DNA from: Marinobacter sp.
GTDB lineage: Bacteria; Pseudomonadota; Gammaproteobacteria; Pseudomonadales; Oleiphilaceae
Length of the DNA stretch: 56,697 nucleotides
Reading direction: 5' to 3'
Assembly: GCA_018066865.1 (NCBI GenBank)
Contig: JAGPVT010000166.1
Coordinates: 1 to 56,697 of the forward strand
The notes beneath the pieces are model-generated. The model was not told the DNA's origin, did not search any database, and worked only from the letters and a program-made list of their open reading frames with translations. Shown here piece after piece: positions 34,332-43,423 of this stretch. The position numbers and the translations under genes were made by a program. Each line of letters begins with the position of its first letter. Positions within the stretch are counted from its first letter, which is position 1.

Positions 34332-35222
34332 ATGGTCGGAACGCTTACGGCTAAACTGAAAGGTTTTATGAAAGTACCCAAGAGATTACAGCCCCTGGTC
34401 GACGACGGCATGGTGGATGAAGTGCTTTACCAGCTTATGAGCGGTAAAGAGGCACAGGTTTACGTGGTGCGGTGTGGCGAACATGTGCGCTGCGCAAAGG
34501 TGTTCAAGGAAGCGCAGAAACGAAGCTTCAAGCAGGCCGTTGAGTATCAGGAAGGCAGAAAGGTACGCAACAGCCGGCGGGCCCGGGCGATGAGCAAAAA
34601 AACCCGCTATGGCCAGAAAGAGCAGGAAGACGCCTGGCTCAGTGCCGAAGTGGATGCCCTTTACCGCTTGGCCGAAGCCGGGGTGCGCGTACCCTCACCG
34701 ATGGGCTTCGTGGACGGCGTGCTGCTGATGGAGTTGATTGCTGATGCAGACGGCAAGGCAGCTCCGCGTCTGGACGATGTCACCCTCACCCCGGAGCAAG
34801 CCCGGGATTACCACGGCCGGGTTATCGCAGAGGTTGTGCGAATGCTGAGCGCCGGGTTGATCCACGGTGACTTGTCAGAATTCAACGTACTGGTGGACGC
34901 TAGCGGGCCCGTGATTATTGATTTGCCCCAGGCTGTTAACGCCGCGGGCAACAATAACGCCGAGCGCATGCTGGAGCGGGATGTGGACAACATGCGCCGC
35001 TATTTTGCCAAATACGCGCCGGACCTGTTGGTTACGGATTACGGCAAGGAGATCTGGGCGCTTTATGAAAGCGGTGACCTGCATCCCGGCAGCACGCTGA
35101 CAGGATGCTTTGAGCACGATACCGCCAGTGCCGATGTGGATGAGCTTATGGCAGTGATTGACGCCGCCAAAGAGGAAGAGAGGGATCGTCAGGAGCGCAT
35201 GCTGGAAGACGACGAGGATTAG
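34332..35222 (+). CDS. RIO-type serine/threonine protein kinase
   Basis: A 296-residue RIO1-family kinase. The atypical ATP-binding loop MSGKEAQVYVVRCG, the lysine region RCAKVFKEAQKRSFKQAVEYQEGRK, catalytic GLIHGDLSEFNVLV and metal-binding VIIDLPQAV are intact. The DNNMRRYF-like helix (ERDVDNMRRYFAKYAPDLL) follows, and the acidic tail is typical of the bacterial branch. The ATG at 34332 has GGAG 8 bases upstream; an alternative ATG at 34368 (MKVPKRLQPL) matches the family start and also has AAAGG, so the true start is uncertain. Bacterial RIO kinases are poorly understood. Confidence 0.85.
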   Translation: MVGTLTAKLKGFMKVPKRLQPLVDDGMVDEVLYQLMSGKEAQVYVVRCGEHVRCAKVFKEAQKRSFKQAVEYQEGRKVRNSRRARAMSKKTRYGQKEQEDAWLSAEVDALYRLAEAGVRVPSPMGFVDGVLLMELIADADGKAAPRLDDVTLTPEQARDYHGRVIAEVVRMLSAGLIHGDLSEFNVLVDASGPVIIDLPQAVNAAGNNNAERMLERDVDNMRRYFAKYAPDLLVTDYGKEIWALYESGDLHPGSTLTGCFEHDTASADVDELMAVIDAAKEEERDRQERMLEDDED

Positions 35223-35240
35223 CACTCGTCGCCCTGGCAT

Positions 35241-35915
35241 CTACCAGGCAAGCCAGATAACGTGTTTTGCGCCTTTACCCGGGCGGTGGGCGCGCACGGT
35301 TACCGCCTCAGCCGAAAGCCCGGCACGCTTCAGGCGTTCGGTAAATGCAGGATCCTGCCCGGCTGACCAATAGGCCAGAATACCCTCTGGACGCAGCGCT
35401 TCCTGTGCTGCGGCAATACCCGCAGTGGAATACAGCCAATCGTTTTCCTTGCGAGTCAGACCTTCAGGGCCGTTGTCGATATCCAGCAGGATAGCGTCAT
35501 AACTGGTCGGCGAACCCTTGATCAACTGAACCACATCACCAATATGTACTCTGGCGCGAGGGTCTTTTAGCGGGTAGCCCGAAGCGCTGCCCAAGGGGCC
35601 CAGATTCCACTGCTCTACCTCTGGCACCAATTCGGCAACGGTCACTTCTGCGGTATCACCCAAAGACTGCAAAGCCGCCGCAAGGGTAAAACCCATGCCC
35701 AGCCCTCCAATCAGCACTTTCGGTGTGGGGTGATCAGCAATGCGCTCACAGGCCAGCGTTGCAAGCGCGTCCTCAGAACCGTGCAGGCGAGTGTTCATCA
35801 ACTCGCCACTGGTGCCGGCGATACGGATGGAGAACTCATCGTTGCGCTGCAGCAGGCGCAGTTCTGTGCCCTTGCCGGGGATGATCGCAGTGCCTAGCAA
35901 CTCGAAACGAGCCAT
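35241..35915 (-). CDS. spermidine synthase-like methyltransferase-fold protein
   Basis: A 224-residue protein with the Rossmann methyltransferase fold of polyamine synthases. It has IGGLGMGFTLAAAL (nucleoside-binding glycine loop), VTVAELVPEVEQWN, ARVHIGDVVQLI and DAILLDIDNGPEG. The usual polyamine-site motif GGGD/G-x-x-x-x-E is altered, and the N-terminal beta-hairpin domain of true spermidine synthase is short. Real activity is therefore uncertain; many such proteins are annotated as spermine/spermidine synthase without proof. It converges on the RIO kinase gene with an 18-bp gap. Confidence 0.8.
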   Translation of the reverse strand: MARFELLGTAIIPGKGTELRLLQRNDEFSIRIAGTSGELMNTRLHGSEDALATLACERIADHPTPKVLIGGLGMGFTLAAALQSLGDTAEVTVAELVPEVEQWNLGPLGSASGYPLKDPRARVHIGDVVQLIKGSPTSYDAILLDIDNGPEGLTRKENDWLYSTAGIAAAQEALRPEGILAYWSAGQDPAFTERLKRAGLSAEAVTVRAHRPGKGAKHVIWLAW

Positions 35916-35966
35916 ACAAACCTCTGAAGATGGAATTCGGGGGGTGCGAGTGGGAGTTGAAGAAAA

Positions 35967-36407
35967 TCACATTTGAGCGAGAATGTTTCGCTCCGTTTGC
36001 CCAGGTAATACACCCGTCAACCAGGCTTCAGTAACAACCTCGCCATGTTGGTTGGACAGCACCGCTTCAGCTTTTGCGCGGTTGCGCTCATCTGCTTCGG
36101 TAATGGTGAACACGCAGGTGATGGTATCGCCAAAATAGACGGGCCGGCGGAACCGGAAGTTCATACCGGATGCCAGCCAGCCAATCTGGCCGCCGACTTC
36201 AGTAATCATGCCGCCAACCAGCAAACCATGACAGATCTTGCCCCGAAACCCCTTGGCAGCGGCGAAGTGTTCATCGTAATGAATCGGGTTCATATCCCTG
36301 CTGATTTCGCCGAATGTTACCGTGTCATTCTCGGTGAAGGTTCGGGTAACCGTAAAAACATCACCAGCCTTGAGACCCCGAACGGTCTGCTCTCGAATGT
36401 GCGTCAC
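35967..36407 (-). CDS. MaoC-like hot-dog-fold dehydratase
   Basis: A 146-residue single hot-dog-fold protein of the MaoC/(R)-specific enoyl-CoA hydratase family. The active-site Asp-His region is visible in GEISRDMNPIHYDEHFAAAKGFRGKICHGLLVGGMITEV (in parts: D-M-N-P-I-H plus G-K-I-C-H-G). It ends GWLASGMNFRFRRPVYFGDTITCVFTI, typical of the family. It hydrates (R)-hydroxyacyl/enoyl-CoA thioesters and could feed polyhydroxyalkanoate or fatty acid metabolism. It is the first of a leftward run of genes but separated from its neighbours by about 40-50 bp. Confidence 0.85.
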   Translation of the reverse strand: MTHIREQTVRGLKAGDVFTVTRTFTENDTVTFGEISRDMNPIHYDEHFAAAKGFRGKICHGLLVGGMITEVGGQIGWLASGMNFRFRRPVYFGDTITCVFTITEADERNRAKAEAVLSNQHGEVVTEAWLTGVLPGQTERNILAQM

Positions 36408-36445
36408 TCAGGGTTCTCCGGGATATCGGTATGGCAGTTACTGGA

Positions 36446-36823
36446 TCAGCCTCGCGCGTCAAGGCGACGCTCAACCCATGAATGATAAAGCTTTGCCAGA
36501 GTGGGCCGAATCACAGGTAAAGAAATCAGCCACGCCAGCGGTTTCAGCACAGGGACTCGCGACATCAACAGTATGTACGCGTCCATCTCACGATGGATTT
36601 CGCCCTGGCAATCCTTCACGTGCAGTTCCCGAAGCGCTTTATCCGGATCGACGCCCTGTTGGCGCAGCTCGTCGTCCCGGCCTGTAATATCAAGCCATTC
36701 GACAGACTCGCCGGTCTTCCCCGCCAGCTTTTCATACCAGCGACGATCCTTGATGCAAGTAGAGCAGGACCCATCATAATAAACGATCAGCTTACCTTGC
36801 GCTCGATTCACAGAGCCCTCCAA
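36446..36823 (-). CDS. DCC-family (DUF393) thiol-disulfide-like protein
   Basis: A 125-residue protein of the DUF393/DCC family, named for the Asp-Cys-Cys motif. It has VYYDGSCSTCIKDRRWYEKLAG with Cys20 and Cys23 (a CxxC), then VEWLDITGRDDELRQQGVD and LRELHVKDCQGEIHREMDAYILLMSRVP. The family is thioredoxin-like in sequence but its reaction is not established. It is likely soluble with a membrane-approaching C-terminal helix (PLAWLISLPVIRPTLAKLYHSW). Confidence 0.85.
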   Translation of the reverse strand: MEGSVNRAQGKLIVYYDGSCSTCIKDRRWYEKLAGKTGESVEWLDITGRDDELRQQGVDPDKALRELHVKDCQGEIHREMDAYILLMSRVPVLKPLAWLISLPVIRPTLAKLYHSWVERRLDARG

Positions 36824-36874
36824 CTATAACGAAAGCCTGAGTGGCACCTTATCACACCATTCACTCGGCTTTAC

Positions 36875-38131
36875 TCAGCCAGTGGACTCCAGGCCCTCTC
36901 CAGCAGGTTCCGCCACCTGTTTATTCTCGCTGCGAGCAATAACCGCAGTGCCAACAAGGTCCCCGGTAACATTAATCCCGGTAGCACCCATACCGACCAG
37001 TGCATCAATTGAAACCAGCAGTGCGACGGTTTCAATAGGCAGGCCCACCTGAGCGAAAACGGTGGCAATCATGACTATACCTGCCCCGGGCACGCCCGCT
37101 GTACCGATAGAAGTAAGCGTACCTATAAGAACGATCTCAGCCATGGTGAACAGATCCAGCGGAATGCCGACCACGTTGGCGGCAAAGACCGCAGAAATTG
37201 CGATACGGATTGCAGCACCGTCCATATTGATGGTGGCACCGAGCGGCAAGCTAAAACCGTAGATTCGTTTTGGGATACCCAAGCGCCGCGCTGCATCCAG
37301 CGTTAATGGCAAGGTGCCTGAACTGCTCTGGGTGGCAAATGCAGTGGCCATGGGCGTGCGAGCTTCACGGAAAAACGCTCGCACGCGCACGCCAGACGCA
37401 CGCATCAGAACGCAGTAAACAAACAGGTGCACCGCCAGCGCGATGTACAGCACCAGCACCATATCGCCCAACGCGAGAATGGTGGCCATCCCCTGCTCAC
37501 CAGCTGTCTTGGCAACAATCGCGAACACCCCGATGGGCACGTACTGGAGCACGCCTGCCATAACTTTCAGGGTGATCTCGTTCAGCGCTTCAACAACTTT
37601 GTAAAGGTGCTCTCCAAGCTCTGCATGGGCTTTTGATTCCCGCAGTTTTAACAACGCTATACCAAACACAATGGCAATAAAGATGATGCCCAACAAATTC
37701 AGTTCAGTGAACGCCGTAAAAATGTTGTCGGGCACAATGTTCAACAACACGCTCGCAATCCCGGGGTTGTCCGGTACTTTTACTTCGGCGTCTTCATTCA
37801 GAGCTATGCCACTTCCTGGCTCAAGCAGGCTTGCTACCACAAGGCCGACAACAATAGCCAGCGCGGTTGTTATCACGTAAAAACCAAACAGCTTCCGCCC
37901 AACGCGCCCCATGCTGCCGATATTCGCCTGGTTGATACCCACCATCAGTGTAAGCAGCACGATGGGCACAATAAGGAATTTGAGCAGGCGCAGCAGCAGC
38001 TCGCCGAAGGGCGCCAACCAATCTGCGGCCTGCTGCCCGCCAATCATACCAACGGCCACACCCAGCACCAGGGCGATGCTTACGCGAAGAATTAGAGAGG
38101 CATTCAGATAGCTATGAAAGAGAGCTCTCAC
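36875..38131 (-). CDS. dicarboxylate/amino acid:cation symporter (DAACS family)
   Basis: A 418-residue sodium- or proton-coupled inner-membrane symporter of the GltP/DctA/SstT family. It has the serine-rich hairpin TQSSSGTLPLTLDAARRLGIPKRIYGFSLPLGATINMDGAAIRIAISAVF (quoted in parts; the NMDG motif binds cation) and a matching C-terminal GVPGAGIVMIATVFAQVGLPIETVALLVSIDALVGMGATGINVTGDLVGTAVIAR. Substrates of close relatives are C4-dicarboxylates, glutamate/aspartate or serine/threonine; its position next to the threonine aldolase gene favours an amino acid. Confidence 0.88.
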   Translation of the reverse strand: MRALFHSYLNASLILRVSIALVLGVAVGMIGGQQAADWLAPFGELLLRLLKFLIVPIVLLTLMVGINQANIGSMGRVGRKLFGFYVITTALAIVVGLVVASLLEPGSGIALNEDAEVKVPDNPGIASVLLNIVPDNIFTAFTELNLLGIIFIAIVFGIALLKLRESKAHAELGEHLYKVVEALNEITLKVMAGVLQYVPIGVFAIVAKTAGEQGMATILALGDMVLVLYIALAVHLFVYCVLMRASGVRVRAFFREARTPMATAFATQSSSGTLPLTLDAARRLGIPKRIYGFSLPLGATINMDGAAIRIAISAVFAANVVGIPLDLFTMAEIVLIGTLTSIGTAGVPGAGIVMIATVFAQVGLPIETVALLVSIDALVGMGATGINVTGDLVGTAVIARSENKQVAEPAGEGLESTG

Positions 38132-38236
38132 CGGATCACCTCCAATGAGATTGGTGTGCGCCTTGGCATAGTAAGTGCTCCTGATACGGGATGGCGCAGA
38201 TTGTGATGGAAATCATCAGCCGGGTAAACCGCTGGC

Positions 38237-39268
38237 TCATGCCTGCAACTGACGCACATCTGCCAGAAACTGATCAACAACCGCCGGTGTTGTAGCCCAG
38301 GAGCACATCAGGCGTGCGCAGCCGCCGATAAAGTTGTAAAAACGCCACCCTTTTGCCCGCAACGCAGCCTTCATGGGCTCGGGCATTTCTACAAAAACCC
38401 CGTTTGCCTGCCTTGGATATCTGAGCTTGATTCCTGGCAATCCGGCAAGCCCATCAGCAAGCCTTTTCGCACAGGCATTGGCATGGCGGGCATTTTCCAG
38501 CCACACGTTATTTTCCAGCAACCCACACCATGGCGCAGAAATATACCGCATTTTGGAAGCCAACTGTCCCGCCTGTTTGCAGCGCCACTCAAAGTCCTCG
38601 GCCAAGGCTTTGTTGAAGAACACCACAGCTTCTCCCAGAGCCAAACCATTCTTGGTTCCGGAGAAACACAGCACATCGACACCTGCTTTCCAGGTAATTT
38701 CCGATGGGTGCACATCCAACGCCGCCGCGGCATTTGCAAACCGGGCACCGTCCATATGGATATTCAGCTTGTACTGATCCGCCAGCGCGCGAATGGCGCG
38801 AAGTTCATCCGGGGTATAGATCGTACCAACTTCCGTTGCCTGGGTAACGCTCAAAACCTTGGGTTTTGGGTAATGAATATCGGTGCGTTTAGTCACCAGA
38901 TGCTCAATGCTCTCCGGCGTAAGCTTTCCGTTTTCGCCCTGTCCCAATAGCAGCTTGGCACCATTGGAGGCGTATTCCGGGCCACCACATTCATCTGTTT
39001 CAATGTGCGCCAGCTCATGGCAGATCACGCTGTGAAACGATTGCCCCATAGACGCCAGGGCCAACGAATTGGCCGCCGTACCATTGAACACAAAGTAAAC
39101 ATCACAATCTGTATCAAACAGAGTACGCAGTCCATCTGCGGCCCGCTGCGTCCAGCTGTCCTCGCCATACGCTGGCTCATCCACACGGTTTGCCGCCTCC
39201 ATCGCTTTCCAGGCCTGCGGGCAAACACCGCTGTAATTATCGCTGGCAAACTGCTCCGACCGTGACAC
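38237..39268 (-). CDS. low-specificity L-threonine aldolase
   Basis: A 343-residue PLP-dependent enzyme that splits threonine (and allo-threonine) into glycine and acetaldehyde. The N-terminus has FASDNYSGVCPQ, followed by VFNGTAANSLAL, the cofactor region LNIHMDGARFANAAAAL and the Schiff-base lysine Lys206 in CFSGTKNGLALGEAVVFF. The start is a GTG at 39268 with AAGGAG seven bases upstream. The gene ends 105 bp before the symporter gene; it lies downstream of the FUSC-HlyD-DUF1656 efflux genes with a gap of 23 bp, so it may be read with them. Confidence 0.9.
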   Translation of the reverse strand: MSRSEQFASDNYSGVCPQAWKAMEAANRVDEPAYGEDSWTQRAADGLRTLFDTDCDVYFVFNGTAANSLALASMGQSFHSVICHELAHIETDECGGPEYASNGAKLLLGQGENGKLTPESIEHLVTKRTDIHYPKPKVLSVTQATEVGTIYTPDELRAIRALADQYKLNIHMDGARFANAAAALDVHPSEITWKAGVDVLCFSGTKNGLALGEAVVFFNKALAEDFEWRCKQAGQLASKMRYISAPWCGLLENNVWLENARHANACAKRLADGLAGLPGIKLRYPRQANGVFVEMPEPMKAALRAKGWRFYNFIGGCARLMCSWATTPAVVDQFLADVRQLQA

Positions 39269-39291
39269 GGCAACACTCCTTCATCGGTTGA

Positions 39292-41349
39292 TTAAACTTG
39301 GTGAAACGTTCGAGCGGTGCGCTCAAACGTCAGGGCCATACGTTCGAACATACCTTCAATGGTTGCTGTTTGCGCATCCGGCTCTTTGGCATCGTAAATA
39401 GCTCTTAACAGCCGGGCGCTCGCCTCCCTGAACCGGGAATTCATATTGCCACGCGCACTCATCAGATAGGTATCTGCAAGCACTTGCTGCCACTCAGCAA
39501 GCTTTACATCCACAGCAGCATTTCGATGATTCTTGATCCTCCGGCGCAAGCGGATAGACATGTGGCCAATATTCAGCCCGGTAAAGCCCAGATCCGTCAT
39601 GACACGACTGGGGTTACCCGACCCCTGATCATAATTGGCAAGCCGGAGCAGGCGTTCTCCCATACGGCCGTTAAACCAGCTTTCGGGCCAGCGCTGAGAA
39701 TCAATGGCGGTAAGATCACGCGCTGTTGCCTCAAGCAAGCGGCGCTGCATCACTTGGCCGTCCAGAGGCGTGATCAGTTTGAAAACCCAGTAGAGAATAC
39801 TCATACCCACAAAAAGCCCCAGAGCATTACTGGTTGCAACGTCCGTACTGAATGTCATGTGATTGCCGGGCTGGACGATAAGCGTAAAGGGGACGCAGAA
39901 GCCCAGGCCGTATGGCAGAGTAGGCCGTTCAGCAAGCGCCAGCAGGCCGAGAAAATAGGGGCCTGCAAGCACCAGTACCAGCATTTCGAAGTCTCCACTG
40001 CTTTTCGACAACAGGCCCAGCCCGAAAAACAGCGCCACCGGAACAGCCACAACAACACCAAGCAACAAGTGCCGCAGCATAACCGTCAGCACCGCCAGTG
40101 AAAACCGGGCAAACACCACTGAGAACACCACGGGCATGATCATCAGCATAATGGCCGCAGAGCTGCCAGTGCTTAACCATATTCCTGCCCCGATCATGAA
40201 GACAACCGCAGTCCGGAAGCCGTTGACGGCCCCGATCAATGGATCCCGGTGGGTTTTCAGCCTGGAGGCTTTAAGCAACGTCTGGTCGCGGTTTTCAAGC
40301 GCATTATAGGCACGCAACACCATCACCAGATCGGCTACAAGCTCCACTGCTGTCTGGCTGAGCCGGGTCACTATGGCAGATTCATCCACATAGGCGGCCT
40401 TATGCTCCAGCAGCGCGCGCCTCAGCGCCTGGGCCTGACGGTAGGACTCATCAAAGCTATTTGCCTCTGCAATTCTGATGAAATGGCTTCGCATGTCTGC
40501 CAGCAACTTACTGAACGCCGGTGAGACCAAATTCGGATGGTTTCGCGGAAAACGCCCCATAATCTGCGTGACCGCCAGCAACGACATCACCTTGTTACAA
40601 AGCAGGTTTGCCGCCCTGCTCCGGCCGGGCCCCTCAGGCCCTTCGTAAGCAACCGCGCTGGAATCATCGTTCAGTATGACCAGGGTTTCGAGAATCTGAT
40701 CGGCGTGCTGATGACGCTGCTCATGGGTGCTGTCCGGATCCAGCTCAAGCGATAGGTACTCAAGCGTTTCGTTGATTACGTTGCGGGAATGGCTGCGCAG
40801 GCTGTCTTTTACCGTCACCGGCCACAATAACTGGCTGACCAGCATCGCACAGAGAGCACCCACGGTAATTTCGCTGATACGGGACTGGGCAATATCAAAC
40901 ACCGCACGACCGTCCACCGCACTGGGATCGGCCATTACCATGATGATCACCAGGCCCGCCGTCATTCCCGACATCGCAAAGGCGTAGATGAAGTTGGTGT
41001 TGTGCACCATGGCAGAAGCTGCAGAATTAAGGCCAATCCAGAGCGTGAGACCGGCCAGCGCCAGCAGCGGGTAAGGCATGAAAAATGCCAAAATCAGAAT
41101 CCCCACGCCACCGCCAACCACCGAACCGGAAATCTGGCACAGGGCTTTTTCAATCACCAGCCCGCTTTCCGGACGGATCTGCAGAAAAACAGCGGACACT
41201 ATCGCCCAGTATGGGCGATCAAGCTCCAGGTACATGGATACAAACAATGCCAGCGCCATGGATATCACGCCTTTCAGAGCGAATATCACCGTGCGCATGT
41301 TCGGCGTCAGAAGCTGGGCCAGCAGCGGATGGAGCGTCAAGTCTGCCAC
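39292..41349 (-). CDS. FUSC-family aromatic acid efflux protein (AaeB-like)
   Basis: A 685-residue inner-membrane protein of the fusaric acid resistance (FUSC/AaeB) family. It has two sets of about five hydrophobic segments (about residues 15-200 and 370-510) separated by a cytoplasmic helical domain, plus a long cytoplasmic C-terminal tail. Family segments are YLELDRPYWAIVSAVFLQIRPESGLVIEKALCQISGSVVGG (in parts). With the HlyD and DUF1656 genes just upstream it forms an AaeXAB-like pump that exports aromatic carboxylic acids. Its substrate is unproven. Confidence 0.88.
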   Translation of the reverse strand: MADLTLHPLLAQLLTPNMRTVIFALKGVISMALALFVSMYLELDRPYWAIVSAVFLQIRPESGLVIEKALCQISGSVVGGGVGILILAFFMPYPLLALAGLTLWIGLNSAASAMVHNTNFIYAFAMSGMTAGLVIIMVMADPSAVDGRAVFDIAQSRISEITVGALCAMLVSQLLWPVTVKDSLRSHSRNVINETLEYLSLELDPDSTHEQRHQHADQILETLVILNDDSSAVAYEGPEGPGRSRAANLLCNKVMSLLAVTQIMGRFPRNHPNLVSPAFSKLLADMRSHFIRIAEANSFDESYRQAQALRRALLEHKAAYVDESAIVTRLSQTAVELVADLVMVLRAYNALENRDQTLLKASRLKTHRDPLIGAVNGFRTAVVFMIGAGIWLSTGSSAAIMLMIMPVVFSVVFARFSLAVLTVMLRHLLLGVVVAVPVALFFGLGLLSKSSGDFEMLVLVLAGPYFLGLLALAERPTLPYGLGFCVPFTLIVQPGNHMTFSTDVATSNALGLFVGMSILYWVFKLITPLDGQVMQRRLLEATARDLTAIDSQRWPESWFNGRMGERLLRLANYDQGSGNPSRVMTDLGFTGLNIGHMSIRLRRRIKNHRNAAVDVKLAEWQQVLADTYLMSARGNMNSRFREASARLLRAIYDAKEPDAQTATIEGMFERMALTFERTARTFHQV

Positions 41350-41353
41350 TTCG

Positions 41354-42238
41354 TTACTCTTCTTCCAGCTCTTTTTCCATATCTGTTTCCAGATAAATGG
41401 AAACCGTCATACCCGCACTGATATTCACATCGTCCGGGAGTGTGTCGAGCGTTATATCAACCGGAATTCGCTGGGCAAGGCGCACCCAGTTAAAGGCTTG
41501 CTCCACTTGGGGCAACATCTGGTTATCACTGCTGGTGTTTGAATCCGCAATACCACGGGCAATACTGACCACCTCGCCACTGAGCTTTTCTCCGCCAGAA
41601 AGCAGAGTAATCCGCGCCTTCTGCCCTACTCGCACCAACTGCAGCTTTGTTTCTTCAAAATACCCGGTCACGTAAAAGGAGTCACTTTTGATCAGCGATA
41701 ACACCGGCGCGCCCCGGGACACGTAATTGCCCCGGCGCAGGGTAAGGTTGTTAACAATACCGCTCTCTGGAGCGAGCACTTTTGTCCGTTCCATATCGAT
41801 CCAGGCTGTATCGAGTTCGGCTTGTGCCAGTTGGTAGCTTGCTTTGGCCGCCTCGGCGCGAATACGGTAAGCCTCCAGGCTTTCCTCGCTGACAGACTGG
41901 AGATCAGCCATGCGCTGGTGGCGTTCATACTGGTGCCTGGCCAGATCCCAACCTGTACGTTCCTGGGCGAGCCGCGCGTTGCTCTCCGCGAATTTCGCCT
42001 GATAACGCGTATCGTCAATGGTAAAAAGAGGGTCGCCTTTATTCACAGCCAGGTTATTTTTTACACTCAACCTGGTCACCCAACCGGAAACATCGGGAGC
42101 GATAGTAATGACGTCGGCCCGGATACGGCCATCACGGGTCCAGGGTGAATAGAGGTAGTGATCCCAGATCCAGGTCCCGGCAAAAACCGCAGCCGCCACA
42201 ACCAGCAATGTCACTCCAATACGCGCCAGCTTTCCCAT
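41354..42238 (-). CDS. HlyD-family periplasmic adaptor (AaeA-like)
   Basis: A 294-residue membrane fusion protein. One N-terminal membrane helix (about residues 7-26) is followed by the sequence SPWTRDGRIRADVITIAPDVSGWV that opens the barrel-sandwich (lipoyl-like) domain, an alpha-helical hairpin (residues 90-150), and KVLAPESGIVNNLTLRRGNYVSRG closing the sandwich. It connects the FUSC pump to the outer membrane. It lies 4 bp upstream of the FUSC gene and 9 bp downstream of the DUF1656 gene. Confidence 0.9.
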   Translation of the reverse strand: MGKLARIGVTLLVVAAAVFAGTWIWDHYLYSPWTRDGRIRADVITIAPDVSGWVTRLSVKNNLAVNKGDPLFTIDDTRYQAKFAESNARLAQERTGWDLARHQYERHQRMADLQSVSEESLEAYRIRAEAAKASYQLAQAELDTAWIDMERTKVLAPESGIVNNLTLRRGNYVSRGAPVLSLIKSDSFYVTGYFEETKLQLVRVGQKARITLLSGGEKLSGEVVSIARGIADSNTSSDNQMLPQVEQAFNWVRLAQRIPVDITLDTLPDDVNISAGMTVSIYLETDMEKELEEE

Positions 42239-42247
42239 GTGAGTCCT

Positions 42248-42448
42248 TTAGTTCCCGAACAAATAAACAATAGCGGCCAGATAACAGACGAACATCGCCA
42301 CGTCGAACCAGGCTTCCTTCCAGATATAGCGACGCAGCTCCAGGTGGTGCAGAACCAGTCGCGTAGCCGCCGCAAGAATAAACGCCAAAGGCACCAGCAC
42401 CACTAACGGGCTGAACAGCATTCCACCAACACTCATCTCGTGAAGCAT
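42248..42448 (-). CDS. DUF1656 small membrane protein (AaeX-like)
   Basis: A 66-residue protein with two hydrophobic segments, matching the DUF1656/AaeX partner of AaeAB pumps (opening MLHEMSVGGMLFSPLVVL). It is first in the three-gene operon. The ATG at 42448 is preferred because AAGGA lies just upstream and the family starts there; an in-frame ATG at 42475 adds nine residues without matching the family. Confidence 0.85.
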   Translation of the reverse strand: MLHEMSVGGMLFSPLVVLVPLAFILAAATRLVLHHLELRRYIWKEAWFDVAMFVCYLAAIVYLFGN

Positions 42449-42578
42449 ATCATCCTTACTATCAACCGTTGCCACCGCGATTCGCGGCCAAGTGTCTGAT
42501 CATAGGCGCCGTATGGGCAATTCGCCAATTAGTATGTGCTAGAGTAACAGCTGTATTTATCACGCGAGTTTAGAAAGG

Positions 42579-43406
42579 ATGTCGTCCGCAACTGTCTTCG
42601 CTGTCTTCGCCGCTGCCTTCATCGCACTGGCTGTTTTCTATCTGTTTTTCTATCGCACCTGGCGGCGGGACCGGGAACTGAAACAACCCTTCCCGGAGGT
42701 CTGGCGAAAGCACCTGCAGTCAGCCGTGCCCCTTTACTGCCAGCTTCCGACGCAGCTTAAAAAAACCCTGGAAAAACAGGTACAGCTGTTTCTCGCTGAA
42801 AAAGATTTCTATGGGTGCGATGGATTTGAGGTGAATGACCGCGTACGGGTCGCCATCGCCGGGCATGCTTGCCTTTTAACGGTGATGCGTTCGTATGCCG
42901 ATTACGACGAGGTGCGCAGCATTCTTGTCTACCCCGATGTGTACCGGGTACAGACTCCGGAGCGCGACGGCATGGTGGTTAGCATCAGCAATCAGGTTCG
43001 GGCAGGTGAAGCATCATCAATGGGGCAAGTGGTATTGGCTTGGGCGGAATGCGAAAGCGGAGCCATGCAGGCGAAGAGCACACACAATGTAATCCTCCAC
43101 GAATTTGCCCACCAGCTTGATTATCTGGATGGAAGCGCAGACGGAGCGCCACCCCTGAGCGGCGAACACGCCGAGGAGTGGCAACAGACCATGACCATAG
43201 CCTACGACAACCTCCGGCACTCTTTGAAGCACCAGCGCAAAAGCTGGCTCGACCCCTATGGCGCCACAAAACCCGCAGAATTCTTTGCGGTGCTGACAGA
43301 AACCTTCTATCAGCAACCGCAACATCTGAAAGAACAACAACCCGCAGTGTATAACCTGCTGCGCGACTTCTACAGAATAGATCCTGAAGAGCTGGCCCGA
43401 GGCTAA
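42579..43406 (+). CDS. M90-family zinc-dependent peptidase (MtfA-like)
   Basis: A 275-residue protein of peptidase family M90, which includes MtfA. It starts with a membrane helix (FAVFAAAFIALAVFYLFF), and the zinc motif is H174-E-F-A-H178 in THNVILHEFAHQLDYLDGSADG, with downstream DPYGATKPAEFFAVLTETFYQQP supplying the third ligand Glu. E. coli MtfA controls the glucose phosphotransferase regulator Mlc; the function here is unknown. The ribosome site AAAGG sits almost at the ATG, closer than usual. It converges on the crotonase gene with a 17-bp gap. Confidence 0.88.
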   Translation: MSSATVFAVFAAAFIALAVFYLFFYRTWRRDRELKQPFPEVWRKHLQSAVPLYCQLPTQLKKTLEKQVQLFLAEKDFYGCDGFEVNDRVRVAIAGHACLLTVMRSYADYDEVRSILVYPDVYRVQTPERDGMVVSISNQVRAGEASSMGQVVLAWAECESGAMQAKSTHNVILHEFAHQLDYLDGSADGAPPLSGEHAEEWQQTMTIAYDNLRHSLKHQRKSWLDPYGATKPAEFFAVLTETFYQQPQHLKEQQPAVYNLLRDFYRIDPEELARG

Positions 43407-43423
43407 CTCTCCTATCATTCCCG